Assembly (NCBI GenBank): GCA_017506865.1
Contig: JAFCMP010000468.1
Coordinates: forward strand, 558,001 to 622,000
Length of the DNA stretch: 64,000 nucleotides
Reading direction: 5' to 3'
From: Tribonema minus
Lineage: Eukaryota > Sar > Xanthophyceae > Tribonematales > Tribonemataceae
Position 1 is the first letter of the stretch. The number at the start of each line of letters is the position of its first letter. Shown in pieces: positions 36,301-47,440 of this stretch. Under the pieces are notes generated by a model. That model had not been told where the DNA came from. It did not search any database and saw only the letters and a list, made by a program, of their open reading frames with translations. A program made the position numbers and the translations under genes.

Positions 36301-39300
36301 TGACTCAAAGCACAGCGCGGCAATGGCCACTTCTGAAACGCATCCAATGTAGTGGTTGTCCCGGCGCGCGCGCGCGCGCGCGCGGGTGTGTCTGTGCAAG
36401 TGTGTGTAGGGGGGGGGCAGTGTTTTTGGCTGCACTGTTGTGCACCTGCTGTTTAAAAACATGTTAGGCGTTGTGTGCCCACAGCTGCGTACGTCGTTGT
36501 TGTCGTAGTGAGGTGTCGTCCGTGCAGTGCCAGTGTTCCACTCAGCTATGTAGGATAATTGGTCGAGCAAGAATTGCACTTCAGTATCGCAACCGTGCTT
36601 GGAAAATAGACGGAGCCTGACGTACAGCCCGAGGGCTGCGCCGCGCACACTGTGGTGCGCCGGCTTCAGCCCCCTTTTTCACAATGAACAGCCCTGCCGT
36701 TAAAAAAAATCCTGCATGCTACGGTTTCACAAACCAGGGTCATCGGCTGCGCAGCCCCTGCTGACGACCAAGACAAGACCCCTGCAGTGCTGATTCAGCG
36801 CTGCGTTGCAGCTTCGCCAGACATTTAAGGGAGAGACGGCGATGAGCTTCGGCTAGCATCCAGGACAGCAGCGCACAACTACAAGCGGCACGCGTGCAAC
36901 TCTCAGATGATGCAAGTCCTTGAGTACTTCAAGTTGAAGTTGGGAGTTCTTTGCAATGCGACCTCGTGACGTCAGCGCCACCTCATGACAAAACGCCACA
37001 ACAATGCCCGGCAGCGGCAAGGTACACGCTGTGATGCTTTATCACCTTTGCAGTGGGGGTGGCCGTCGGCTCTGAAGTGGGCTTGGCGGTGGGGTCCGCG
37101 GTTGGCGTGGCCGTGGGGACAGCCGTCGGCTGCGCGGCAACGACATCGCGAGGGGGTCATAGCAGATAGGGGTCTGAGGCGCGCGAGGAAGAGGGCACGC
37201 CGCTTTCATTATGTGAAGCGGCCAAGCTATTAGACACGATGAGTTGATTATACTCCAAAGCACATGGAGAGATTTTTCTACTGTACATGTTGATTTGCGT
37301 GTGACGTTAAGGCCATCCATCAGCACTTGATGATCACAGACTTCAAGGTACAACGCCATGTCGCAGGGCCGGCAAGACTCGTCCGCTGCGCCATGGGAAG
37401 TGCCATATGGAGCGTCACTGGATGACATGCGCGCTCAAACGCATCCTGCCATTACGACCTCAACTTCAACCTGGAACACCGCGGCAGCAGCGGTGCGTCA
37501 GCCTCAATCGCCGCCCGTACGCACCTTCGCCGTCGGCTTGCGCGTGGTCGGCTTGCTCGTGGGGTTGCGCGTCGGCGCCGGCGTCGGCGCGTGGCTGCAC
37601 TTGCAGCAGTAGAAGTCGTTCAGCGCGCGGTGGCCGGGCTTGGGCGCGCCCAGGTGGCGCACGTGGTTGTCGCAGCGCTGCGGCGGCGGCGGCGCGCGCA
37701 GGAGATGGAGTGAGTGCATGTAGTACTTCAGCTGATTCAAAAACTCTATCACACAAGACGCAGAGACACTGGCGAGTGCCGTGATGAAGCTCAGCGTTGC
37801 AAAGCAGCAGAGTGCGGGGCGCTACGGCGCCTCCGCCCCGTCGTGCGCATGCTGCTTGCGGGCGCCGGTGGCGGCGGCAGCTGGGCGCTGCGTGCGCACG
37901 CGACAGTGCCGCGTCGACCTCGGCGCGTTGCACTGGCACTGCCGTGCTCATGCCTACCACACATGCCGTGGCAGCGCCCCCCCGACAGCGAGTCGGAGCG
38001 ATGCGCAAGTGCGCAGAGCGTGGCGCTGCGGTGCTGCTCCCGCTCGCGCACGAATGCGCGCAGTGGTCATCATGGCAGCGCTCGGCTTGCAGAGGCAAGG
38101 AGGACAAGTTTTGGTAAGCGAGGATCCGCTGCGGCAGCGGCGAGGTTGCGCGCACCGCGGCGGCCTGGTCCACGCTTCAGCGCGGTACGCTCGTTGTAGT
38201 GATGATAGACAGGGGCCGCGGTGGCGCGCGGAGGCCAATGCAGCCGATTGTCACAGTGCTCCGCGCAGCTTCTACTGCGAGCACAAGTGATGAGCGCTGA
38301 CACAGAACTTCAAGTATGATTTTGCTCGCTCCGCCTCGCGTACTCGTAGACCTGGCCGCACCCTGTAGGCACTGCTGAGGGTTATCATCTCCGTGCCTCT
38401 CACACATCGGTTACATCAGCCGCTGCATGTTGCATGAGGTCCGATGCAAGAGCGCTACTCGAGGCACCGCGATCGCTCATCAGGGCGGACAGCGCGCGGT
38501 GGCCTTTGGCAAAGCGCGCCACCGCAAAGGACTGCGTGCCGTCCGAACTGCGCATCGCAGGTGCGTACGAGCACGTGCGTTGCGCCCAGCACTCGCGCAG
38601 CAAAGGGCGGTCTCATGGCCGCACGCACGCCGCTCCTACAGCCTTACAGGCCGCAAGCGGCTCACAGCCGTGCTCAGTGCTCAACGACTGGTGCGCAGCG
38701 GGGGGGGGGGGTGCGTCAACGCTCTCACCTTGATTCCCGTGAGCTCGCGCAGGGCATCCTCGCGTTGCGTCTCCTGCAGCTGGCGCGAGTAGTACGTGTA
38801 GCTGCACTGCGCAGTGCTGTGGTAGGGGATGTTCAGGTAGTTGCACGTGTCCTGGCACCCCGCTGTCGTCTTGCAGTCGCCGCTGCAGACGACGCCGGCG
38901 CCGCACTGGTTGCTGTACGTGGGCCTGGGGGTCGGCTGGCAGCGCGGCGGGGAGCGCAGCGCGCGCGCAGGGGGCACATGAGGAGAGCGCAGGGGGAATG
39001 TGAGAAGTGGGCCGCGGCCGGCTGTGCTGCGGCGCATACATGCAGCAGCGGCCTTGGGAGCGACCTCGCGCGGGCACTGCGTGCGCGGTTCGGCGGGGGC
39101 ATCGCAGGGCGTTGCGAGAAGGGGCCCCGGGTGCAGTAGTCACGCGGGGGGCGAGCACGAGAGCGGCAGTTGCAGACTAGACTCGGCGTCTGCGCGCTGC
39201 CGCTGCTGACAGGGCGACTCACCTTCCTCGTCGTAGGCTTCGCAGTCGGTTTACGCGTGGTCGGCTTCTGAGTGGGTTTCCTGGTGGTGGGCTGTACAAG

Positions 39301-40248
39301 CGGTGGAACGTGGCAGTCAAGTCAGTTCGCCGATCAAACGCCAAGCACGCACGACGCGTCCCGAGCATCCGTGTGAACGGGTATACAATGTGTTTAGTGA
39401 ATGCGCATCGGCCGACGCTAGCCAATGACATGCCACATCTTACAGTTAAGTTAAAGTTGCAGGACAACCTTGATGACCCAGTGCACTACTGAACGGCAGG
39501 CTGCATAGGACACGACTCCATGGCATTGCGCTGTAGGCAGATGTGTGACAGTTACATGATTGAGCCGCACTGGAGTGCATCCAGTGTCTGGTAACTGCGG
39601 GCGGTGGCATCCGATTCGCCAACCTGATCGCTACGAGGCCTCAGGTTATGAAGTACATGACTGAAAGAGTATTACATCATCATGCTACCGCAAACGCGCA
39701 GTCACCACAGTGCTGACGATTACTGAGCAGCTCTGTATTGATACCGTTAGACTAGTAAGGTCTGCCAATGGGCGAGGCGATACGCGGTCACGTAACGAAG
39801 TGGTCGCATCCGAATCGCTTCACGCCAGTCTGAGAGCATGTGCCCAGTGCCTGAAGGTGCCGCATCTCTCTTTCTCCTCAAAACTCTCTCCCTCTCTCTC
39901 TCTCTCCTTAAACCTTGCACTTGCAGTAGAGCGTTCGGGTCGTGTCCAGACACACCCGCGAGCACCAAGATCCCCCCCCCCCCCCCCCCCCCCAAAAAAC
40001 CCCACGCTCACCTTGCGCGTGGTCGGTTTCGACGTGAACGTAGTCGCGGTGGCGAGGTCGCGCAGGGGCGCGGCCGCAGGCGACAGCCGGCTGTAGCGTG
40101 CGGCGGCAGCCTCTCCGTCTGCGCCCGCGCTGATGTCGCCAGCCGCCGCGGCGGCGCCGGCTACCGCGTCAGCGGCGCGGCCCGCGGACGGCATCATGAG
40201 GAGCGCTGCCACGAGCAGCAGCTGCTCCACGATCAATGGGCGGAGCAT
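24367..40248 (-). CDS. Secreted Pro-Thr (PT) tetrapeptide-repeat protein with Cys-rich ends, complete, 18 exons
   Basis: Exons: 40248-40012, 39291-39223, 38935-38729, 37677-37525, 37129-37046, 36156-35989, 35247-35140, 34862-34719, 34091-33756, 32733-32410, 31376-30993, 30441-30262, 29890-29723, 28707-28540, 27889-27695, 26926-26724, 25759-25660 and 24510-24367, giving about 1,123 aa. The start has a CACCACCATG context and a clear signal peptide ([19 protein letters not shown] then AGRA|AD). There is no aromatic +1 residue, so secretion or cell-surface location is expected rather than plastid. PTTRK and PTAK linkers alternate with two Cys-rich segments (38935-38729 and 37677-37525, the latter with DFYCCKC). 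Ten phase 0-0 exons then encode about 172 tetrads PT(A/S)X with X mostly K, E, T. The C-terminal exons are Cys-rich ([11 protein letters not shown]) and end [12 protein letters not shown] mucin-like, O-glycosylated wall or matrix protein is an inference. The acceptor of exon 17 could instead be at 25720, 13 residues shorter and still in frame. Confidence 0.85.
24719..24824. repeat. Dispersed repeat B, copy 2
   Basis: It matches 19913-20018 with few differences, and lies in the last intron of the PT-repeat gene. Confidence 0.85.
25500..25659 (-). repeat. Telomere-like arrays flanking a donor-side copy of PT exon 17
   Basis: After the exon end GGCGCCGGCTGCCAG|GTGAGG at 25660, arrays of CCCTAA/CCCTAAA run through 25601-25650. 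A copy of the exon end with donor (GGCGCCGGCGGCCAG|GTACGG) follows at 25557-25543. It is bounded directly by further arrays at 25558-25570 and 25500-25514. Confidence 0.88.
27155..27209. repeat. Telomere-like array (TTTAGGG/TTAGGG)
   Basis: Seven or eight degenerate units (ggtttagggttagggctagg and so on) in the intron between PT-gene exons 15 and 16. Confidence 0.85.
30920..34091 (-). repeat. Tandem segmental duplication of PT exon plus flanking intron (three units)
   Basis: The exons at 30993-31376, 32410-32733 and 33756-34091 share related flanking introns. Sequence 31377-31660 matches 32734-33010 (shared strings such as gcagagatggcacgt and gcgcacaagcgc). Sequence 31940-32220 matches 33190-33610 (ataggttgctcttg, aggctcttgcgtt). 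The stretches before each exon share cgtacct and gcagagtcagcctgtgctc-like strings. The unit is about 1.35 kb, so exon and intron were copied together. Confidence 0.8.
35360..35475 (-). repeat. Acceptor-side copy of PT exon 35247-35140
   Basis: The upstream intron and exon start (gtcccc gaatcctcgccacag, then CCGACCGC) recur upstream of the true exon. The copied exon portion (35382-35347) reads [11 protein letters not shown] and then loses its frame without a donor. Confidence 0.8.
36366..36410. repeat. (CG)n and GT-rich microsatellite
   Basis: A (gc)9 run is followed by gtgtgtctgtgcaagtgtgtg in a PT-gene intron. Confidence 0.8.
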
Positions 40249-43200
40249 GGTGGTGCGGTGGCGGTGGCTGCGGGCGCGGGGCGGGGCGCAGCGAGGAGAG
40301 AGTCTGACACTGATCATCATCACGGTGGCAGTTGTTGCGACGGCAAGGGAGGGAGGGATGCGCGCCGCGGCAATGCTGTCCGCCCATGGCCAGACTTTTG
40401 GAAGCTTGTTTCGCGACTGCGTTGAACTTCTTCTGAATCATTGACATTGTCAAGTTGAAGAACCTGGTGACAATGTGCAGTGCGCTGCAGGCTCTCCTTT
40501 AATCTGTGACCACCGTGACTGGCAACCCTGCTGCCAATTCAGAGCTGTTGATGAATGAAGCGACAGTTCAAAGTTCTGAACGTCGCGTCGCCTTGTAGTT
40601 ACTATCATGTAGTAATGGGGAGTTTTCTTCAAGTTTGCAAACTTTCAAATTTTTAAACACTCAGTCTGTCAGGCGAATCTCAGCTTCATGTTTGGAATTC
40701 CTGGGACTGTGACAGCGTGGGCACTCAGTCGCTGACTAACTGCGGTTTGCCTGATCAGCGGTTCACAAGTACTTCAAACCACAGCATCGCCCACTGACTC
40801 ACTGAGTCACTACCACCTCAGACTCTGAGGTGGTGGTGCCACCAGTGACCGCCGGTGTAGTGTTGCAAGCAGTCCGACTGAGTCACTGCGCAATAATTTG
40901 GAATCTGTCACACAGTGTTGGCAGTCACTGTGCACGAAAGCGGCACAGTGAATGAGCCTCGCGCGAGTGCAACACTCTCGAGCTCAGCTGGACCAGGTGT
41001 GAGCACTGCACCTGCAGCACGTCGTCGACTTAGTCAGACTGACTGTCACAGTGACAGTCTTCAAAGTTAGAGAACTTCTTGAAGCTCGGAGTCCACTGCC
41101 ATTGGCCATGAATGCAGACAATGACATGATGGGGCGTGCTTGTGTTTTCAAATTCAATTCAAAGTTTGGTGGTTACAGCAAACTTTGAGTTAGTAATACA
41201 GTAACTGTAATGATCGCCAACTTGAAAGTTTAATGTGAAACACAAAACAGTAATTATTATAGTCAAATCACATTGACACGCTCAGTCTTCTAGCCTAAGG
41301 TAGTACTTCACAACTTGAAGACTCAGTCTCAAAGTACTGCGTTCAATTCGTCTAATACTTCAAGAGGGAGGTTCAAGTTGGAATTTCAAAGCGAATAGCG
41401 GGACCTGCCACCGGCAGGCTGAATCGGAAAAACAGGTGACCCAGAATAGTATGACATCAAAACACTTTTAAATTGGCCTACTAGCAGTCTACTAGTAAGA
41501 CTGGTCCAACATCATGTAACTTTGAACCGGTGACCCTTCCAGCGTTTGAACGTCGCTGCATTTCTGAATCATTCGGAATCAGCATGATGTTGAGGTTATG
41601 AGGTGAAGGCACCAGCGGTGAAGTTGCCAATGGTTACAATTTCATAATGTCACTGAGCCTTTTCAGTGAGCACTTTGCAAGCTTCCATTTGAAACAAACT
41701 TCCCTACTTGGCAAATTGTTTTGTTCTTCACAATTATTGAGGTTAATAACATCTGATTCAACTAGGCTAAGCTTTGAAATTACTGGAAGGTCCGTTTTTT
41801 GCAATACAAACCTTTGCTAGCACTCTTTAAGTTAGACGAAGACTTACCACAGTGACTACAGTAACTGCTACCAAGTTCATGCCTGTGGAGCATGATTGCC
41901 GCAATAATTATTGTCACTGTGACGGTGGCTCGTCGACGTTCAACTTGCCAATGCTCAGCCTGGTTCTGTTTGATAAGACCAATATGAAATTCACTGTAAA
42001 CAATAACTTAATTATTTTTGACATTTTCAATGGATGAATCAGGTCCTCAGGCTGGCAGTGCACTGTGGCACTAAGTCTTGTAGTATTATGACAAAATCTG
42101 AAAATTCAATCAGGGATTCGTAACTTCAAGTTGGAGGATCATGGCTGGTCCAGCTACTGGCAGTCTGTAGTTGAGAGCTTTCAAAGTTTTATGAACTATT
42201 ACTGTAACTTAGTGTATTGAGAATTTTGAAACTGAAAGGAAATTCAATGTACTACTAGTACTAGTACGGCGGGAAGTTCAACGTGCTGCTGCAGCAGCGA
42301 CTGTCAATTTGATAGTCACTGTCTGAAATTCAGACCAGCATATGGAAGTGACTGCAGCTGCTGCACCATCATTGATGCCACAGTCACTGTGGCCCCAGCC
42401 TGAGGGCACCACTTCAGAATCTTCAAGTTGTTGTGACATGGTGCACTAACTTCAACTTCAAGGCGTGCCTCAGTGACGGTCTTGCCAGCGTAAGTGACAC
42501 TCGCCGAGGCTATGCACCAATGAACGGTCAGTGGTAGGAAATTGTCAATGACACGCGCGGTCACCGTGCCTTACTCAGTTACTGTAGCATCTGCAGGCTA
42601 GACTATTAGTGGTCTCCTGGAAACTAAGTCTTGTTCGTACTAAATATTATAGTGTCCAAGTAGAAAATTGCCGCAAGGAGGTTCTCCACGCAGATCATGC
42701 ATCAGAGCGCGCGCAGCACACGCCAGCAAATTTGTGATGTTGCCGACGCATCAACTGTTACAGTCTTTTGCGACGCCGCGACGCCGCCGTCCACTTGGCG
42801 CATGCCAACGCCCGCATCGCGCTGATTAGTTTTCGCCGTACAATGTTCATGTCACTGCGGTTGCTTTTGTTTGATATCCGAGCCTTGGCGTGCAGCAGCC
42901 AGACAGCGACAGGCGGCAGCGGCGCGCGTGGCTGCATGCAGCGCTCTTGCGGCCACCGTCACGGTGGCTCCAGCAACCGGCATGAGGTACAGTAACTTTC
43001 TTTAAGTTAGTCTAGTAGTAGTACTTGATCATCTCTGAGACTCTCCGCTCGCCGAGCTTGGGAATTACTGATGGTGTGCTGCCGCTTGTGAGACAGCCGC
43101 GGCCACCCAGACTCAGCTGACTGCAAAGCGCGCATACGCAAATGCCAGCAGCGGCGCTGTCCTCGATGGTGAGGTCGGCCACTCCTAATCACTTGCGTCC

Positions 43201-43252
43201 AAATCACTTGCTTTTTTTTTGAAAAAGCTGCCGCGTACCTTCAAGTTGGTGA

Positions 43253-43507
43253 TCACCGCACGAGACCAGGGCGATCTAGCCTGCTGGGGCTGCTGCTCCG
43301 AAGCTGCGACGGCCCGCTCCTCCGTTCTTGCCAGCGCTGCTGTGGGCTGTAATTGGCGTACACCGTGAGGTTGGTGATTTGCTTCGTGAGTAGCTCCGCA
43401 TGGTCCTCTCGCTCAAAATCAATGTGAACACCATCAATCACCTCCGAAGATTTGACGAGAGCCAGTGTGTGTGTGTTTACGAGCTCGTGAATCACGGCGG
43501 GCATCAT
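43253..43507 (-). other. Unrecognised short ORF
   Basis: 84 codons starting MMPAVIHELVNTHTLALVKS, then HIDFEREDHAELLTKQITNL, and becoming low complexity (Ser/Arg/Pro) at the end. The first 60 residues look protein-like with balanced charges. I cannot name a family, and no splice partners were found. It may be an exon or a relic. Confidence 0.25.
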
Positions 43508-43665
43508 GCCAACCTAGAGAAGCAAATGTGTGTGGTGGACCAGCGACAGACGAGCGCGCCACTGTGGATGCTCTGAGTCACTGTTGGACATGCATGCGAC
43601 AGAGGCTGTGAACGCTTGAGAGCGCACTTTGAAATGTCCGCCAGCAATGAATGTTACAGTAGATC

Positions 43666-43960
43666 AATCAGTAGATCAATCACCACTCGAGGATAAAGAA
43701 AAAGCACTCGTGATGATGCGTAGATTTCAGCCAGCGAAAGTAATGCTATAGTAGCTGTTCATTGACAAGTTGGACGTTTCTCAGTTAAAACGTTCAAGAC
43801 AACTTGAAGGCCAATCAGTAGATCAATCACCACTCGAGGATAAAGAAAAAAGCACTCGTGATGATGCGTAGATTTCAGCCAGCGAAAGTAATGCTATAGT
43901 AGCTGTTCATTGACAAGTTGGACGTTTCTCAGTTAAAACGTTCAAGACAACTTGAAGGCC
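43666..43960. repeat. 147-bp direct tandem duplication
   Basis: Units 43666-43812 and 43813-43960 are almost identical (one extra A in the A-run of the second), which indicates a recent event. Confidence 0.95.
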
Positions 43961-44939
43961 ACATGGTCACCGTAAACCTCAGGGACTTTTGGATGTCACT
44001 GATGGCATGTTATAACTTTTGAGTCACTGAGACAGTCAGTGAAATGCATTGCGCACTCATTGACACTTGTTGTGGCCTTGACTGACTCAGATGTAGGCTG
44101 TTACATTTACATTGTATAAAATTTAATGTTAGGTGTACAGTACCTGTTACAGTTACTGTTACAGTAATAAAATTATGGCCGGACCGTCTATGTCATGTAC
44201 TACTGTAGTAATACCTGATACCGTTGATCATGTCATGGTAGTATTACTATTATCTGCCAGCCGTCTGAGAGTGACTGAGTGCATATGCATACGCATATGC
44301 CATGTGTACACTGTACGCATTTGAAAGTTTGTGACTCTGAGTCAGTCTGACAGACTGCCTCAGTGAGTGACACTGTGTCGGACTCACAGTGACAGTGACT
44401 GTTACTGCAGTCACTCTGTCTGTGCGTGCATAATTTGAAGCCCGCATGTACGTTCAATTTGGCTGGCAGTGCGCACCAGATTCTGCCGCACCACTGGCAG
44501 CCTCAGGCTGAGCCTCGAGTCTCAGATCTTCAAGTGACTTAGTTGTGAACCACGGTGGTGACCGCAGCAACTTGAACGCGGCTAGCATATCGCATGATGC
44601 ACGGCCGTCGGAGTTTCCTGTACTGTCTCAAAGGCTACGTCATGTACTCAGTCTACGTTAAACAATCTTGTGCTTGTTGCGCTCATCACAATCATAACAA
44701 TTCAGGCTATCATTGACACTTAGTCTACAACACGTATCGGTGACACCGAGTCTCTGGTCCAGGAGTAAACTTTTGAAATCACCTTTAACTTCATGTTCAA
44801 CTTGTTTCAAACTTTGAAGTTCAACTAGTTGTTACAGCACTGGCAGCCTGAGGCTGCCAGTACACCTCTGTCACAGTGCTCGAGCCTCTGAGCCAGCAGC
44901 CACTGGCACATGCCATCAGTGACCTAGTATTTGAATCCG

Positions 44940-45506
44940 ATGAGTCTTGCGAATTTCAATGTTTGCATATGCCATCTGATTCAGAGTGCTCCTGAAAGCA
45001 TGATGCACTATGCCCATGGCATGCTCACACTGTGGCATGCAACTGTTGCACCGGAAGACCTGATCCAGTACTGCATCGCATGTATTCTTCAGTTGTCGCT
45101 ACTTGCCGATGAGATGGCGCAGGCGCACATTTGCAGATGTTCGCCTCGATCACTCGACCGGTGGTGGTGTGCAACATCGGCAGCCTGCGCCGTGATCGCA
45201 GCGATCTGTCTGGTGTTCAAAGGCGAAGCCCCTCTCTGCATTTTGTTGTTGGCGACCTCAACGACAGTCACTCTCCTCTGTGTGCCAGTAGAACGCGGCT
45301 CCGCGGATCATAATGCTTACGTGCATGCTTTTTGCTGTTGGCCGACCTCAAAGACTCTCCTCTCTGTGCCAGTACAAAGCGGCTCCGCGGATCATTGCCG
45401 TGCATTTATGTTCCACAACTGTGTGCCGCTCCCGGCCACCATGTTAGTTTTCCTTTTTTGGGTTGTATGCGGCGATGATCAAAACGGATGCGCATCGGTT
45501 ATCTGA
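44940..45506 (+). other. Hypothetical 188-codon ORF with an internal duplication
   Basis: The frame is Cys/Leu-rich and contains two related segments (PVERGSADHNAYVH and PVQSGSADHCRAFM) from an imperfect 85-90 bp tandem duplication (45236-45320 and 45327-45405). It has no recognisable domain and lies just upstream of the TPI fusion. It could equally be promoter DNA that is open by chance. Confidence 0.2.
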
Positions 45507-45749
45507 GGGCCGAACACTCCAGTGCTATGGATATACCTGCTGCCAGCCAGCTACCGATTGTCTGAAGAGCTTTCGGCTCAACTGTTAGTAGGGAGACGCG
45601 CCTACTTCAGGTCTGGCATACGCATGCCTGCAGCAGGTAGGCTGAGCCAGCAAGCACGAGAGTGTTGTGTTGACAAGTTTGGCAGTAACGCGCCTGCTGT
45701 CCTACAAGGGCAATAGCGCTTTCGCCGTCCCTTGTCCCTGGAGGAGAGC

Positions 45750-47440
45750 ATGAAGGCTGCAGGCGCAGCACTTCTGTTGATTGTCGCCAGCAGCAGCACT
45801 GGCGCGTGGGTGGTGCCAACGAGCCCTGTCAACGCAAGGTACTCATCATTGATTGTCTTCTCAAAGTTCTGCACGCAGTATCTCGCAGCTACACTGTGTG
45901 CTCCGATGACAATAGTATGACAACAGTCTGTGCAGACTTCACACAAATGTGTCAACACGCCGTTTTTTCCCGTAGTGCTAAGCACAAGAGCGGGATGCTT
46001 GCAGCATTTGAGCACAAGCACGCAGGAGCCCTTACTCCAACGCGTACACTGATTGGCACGTTGACTTTGGTCGGCAGTTTCCTCAGATTCATTCGCTTCT
46101 CGCAACTTGGCTGCTGCCTTCAAATTATCTGCTGTGCTGGGACGCAGGCGCTCTGGTGTGAGCAACACTTTTCGGCAAAAGCCGCGCGTGCGACGGCCCG
46201 GCGTTAACTCCAGCCCAACGAGCCTGAGAGTGAATGGGGCTGCCGTTCTGGGAGATGGAACTGCCGCTGCGGCAGCGGCAGCGCCGGCTGCAGCAACAGA
46301 TGCGCCATCCAAGTGAGTCATTCCCCATCCATGTGCTGGTTTCGCTTGTGCCATTTGAAGGTGTTGAGTTTTAAGTTGCGGTCAGTTCGGTGCTGAGGCA
46401 ATGCAGAGAATTGCAGTGCCGCATGCGCCAAGTTCGACCTTTGAATCAGAATTCCTGAGCCGTAGTACCCATGTCACTGAGCACCAGCGCGCCCCGTTGC
46501 AGACCATCGTCGAGCGCATCTTCACAGTTACGAAGATTATTAGATGCATTTGGTGCAGGACCTGTGCGCGTTTGAGTTCCGGTGCGGCGGGGCTGCGTTG
46601 GCGCCTCCGCGTGCTATGCTAGTATTACGTGCGGCAGTCCGCGCGCTGACCGCGCGCACATTTCAATTCCGCATCACGCGCATCGTCGTGCTGCGGCCGT
46701 GGACGCGCTGCAGGGACGCAAGCCCCACGGCAGCAGCAGCAGCGCTCCGGCGTGAAGGCGGTCTGCGCGCGCACGCCGCGGCGCGTCAACGACGTGGACG
46801 TGAGAACAGCACGCATGCGTCTCAGCGCTCCACCCGAACCTGAAAGTACCATGATGGGCGTGCGGCCGGATGCACTCGCACTTGCCGCTCGAATGCAAAT
46901 AAGGCGCACGCGCTCTCTGCTGGTGTCAACCGTTCTGACTGTCAGGCGGCCCCTACGGACTGCCTGCAACTTCAACTTCAAGTTCAACCACATGTCTCGC
47001 CCTCTGTACAACACACACACCCTGTCTCACACGCAGCTCGCTGGGACCGGCGCTCGGCGATTGCTGCTGCACACACAGCGCAGGCGGGCGGTGGCAGCGA
47101 CTCAGCGGCACTCAACAGCTGCTCATTGCTGCTGCAGTTCACCCCAACTACCAAGCCTCAGCGTACACGCACTTCCGAGGAGCGTCGTGTAGCTCTGGCT
47201 CAGCTCACCAAGCGCTGCCGTTTCGTGCACAGTGCAGATGGGCGGTGGCAGTGACTCAGCGGCACTCATCAGCCGCTCATCGCTGCTGATTGCTGCTGCA
47301 GTTCAGCCTACCTCTACTGCACCTCACAGTAGCGTCGTCCAACGCTGGCTCTGCTCACCAAGCGCTGCCCGTTTCGTGTTCCGAAACTGTCAGGCAGTCC
47401 GCGCGGGACGCCGCGCCCGCCGCCCGGCGCACCCGCCGGC
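45750..47440 (+). other. Bipartite plastid presequence of the TPI fusion
   Basis: Exon 1 encodes a short signal peptide ([19 protein letters not shown]) followed by Trp: TGA|WVVP. Exon 2 is Arg/Ser/Ala-rich with almost no acidic residues ([17 protein letters not shown], then an Ala run), typical of a transit peptide. TPI homology starts in exon 3 at RRPLFAGNW. Trp at +1 is one of the aromatic residues accepted by red-complex-plastid import. The ATG at 45750 is chosen because it is the first ATG in the open frame. Confidence 0.82.

Larger units (their letters stand above)
28540..37129 (-). repeat. Array of ten phase-0 exons of PT tetrapeptide repeats
   Basis: The exons encode 7, 14, 9, 12, 28, 27, 32, 15, 14 and 14 tetrads in transcription order, each exactly a multiple of 12 nt. 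Each begins right after an acceptor with PTA and ends with K, E or Q. The symmetric phase lets whole exons be duplicated, lost or skipped without a frameshift. The opposite strand reads as open Val-Gly-Ala-rich frames, which are only shadows of this repeat. Confidence 0.85.
40249..45749. other. AT-richer spacer between divergent PT and TPI-fusion genes
   Basis: Over roughly 40450-45000 the base composition changes sharply. A/T-rich stretches, few G/C homopolymers, and a very high density of CAGT/ACTG/GTCA strings appear, often as small inverted pairs (cagtcactg, gtgacagtgac, gttacagtaac). It must contain both promoters. No tRNA or rRNA is evident. Two short open frames (43507-43253 minus and 44940-45506 plus) are listed separately. 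Confidence 0.65.
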
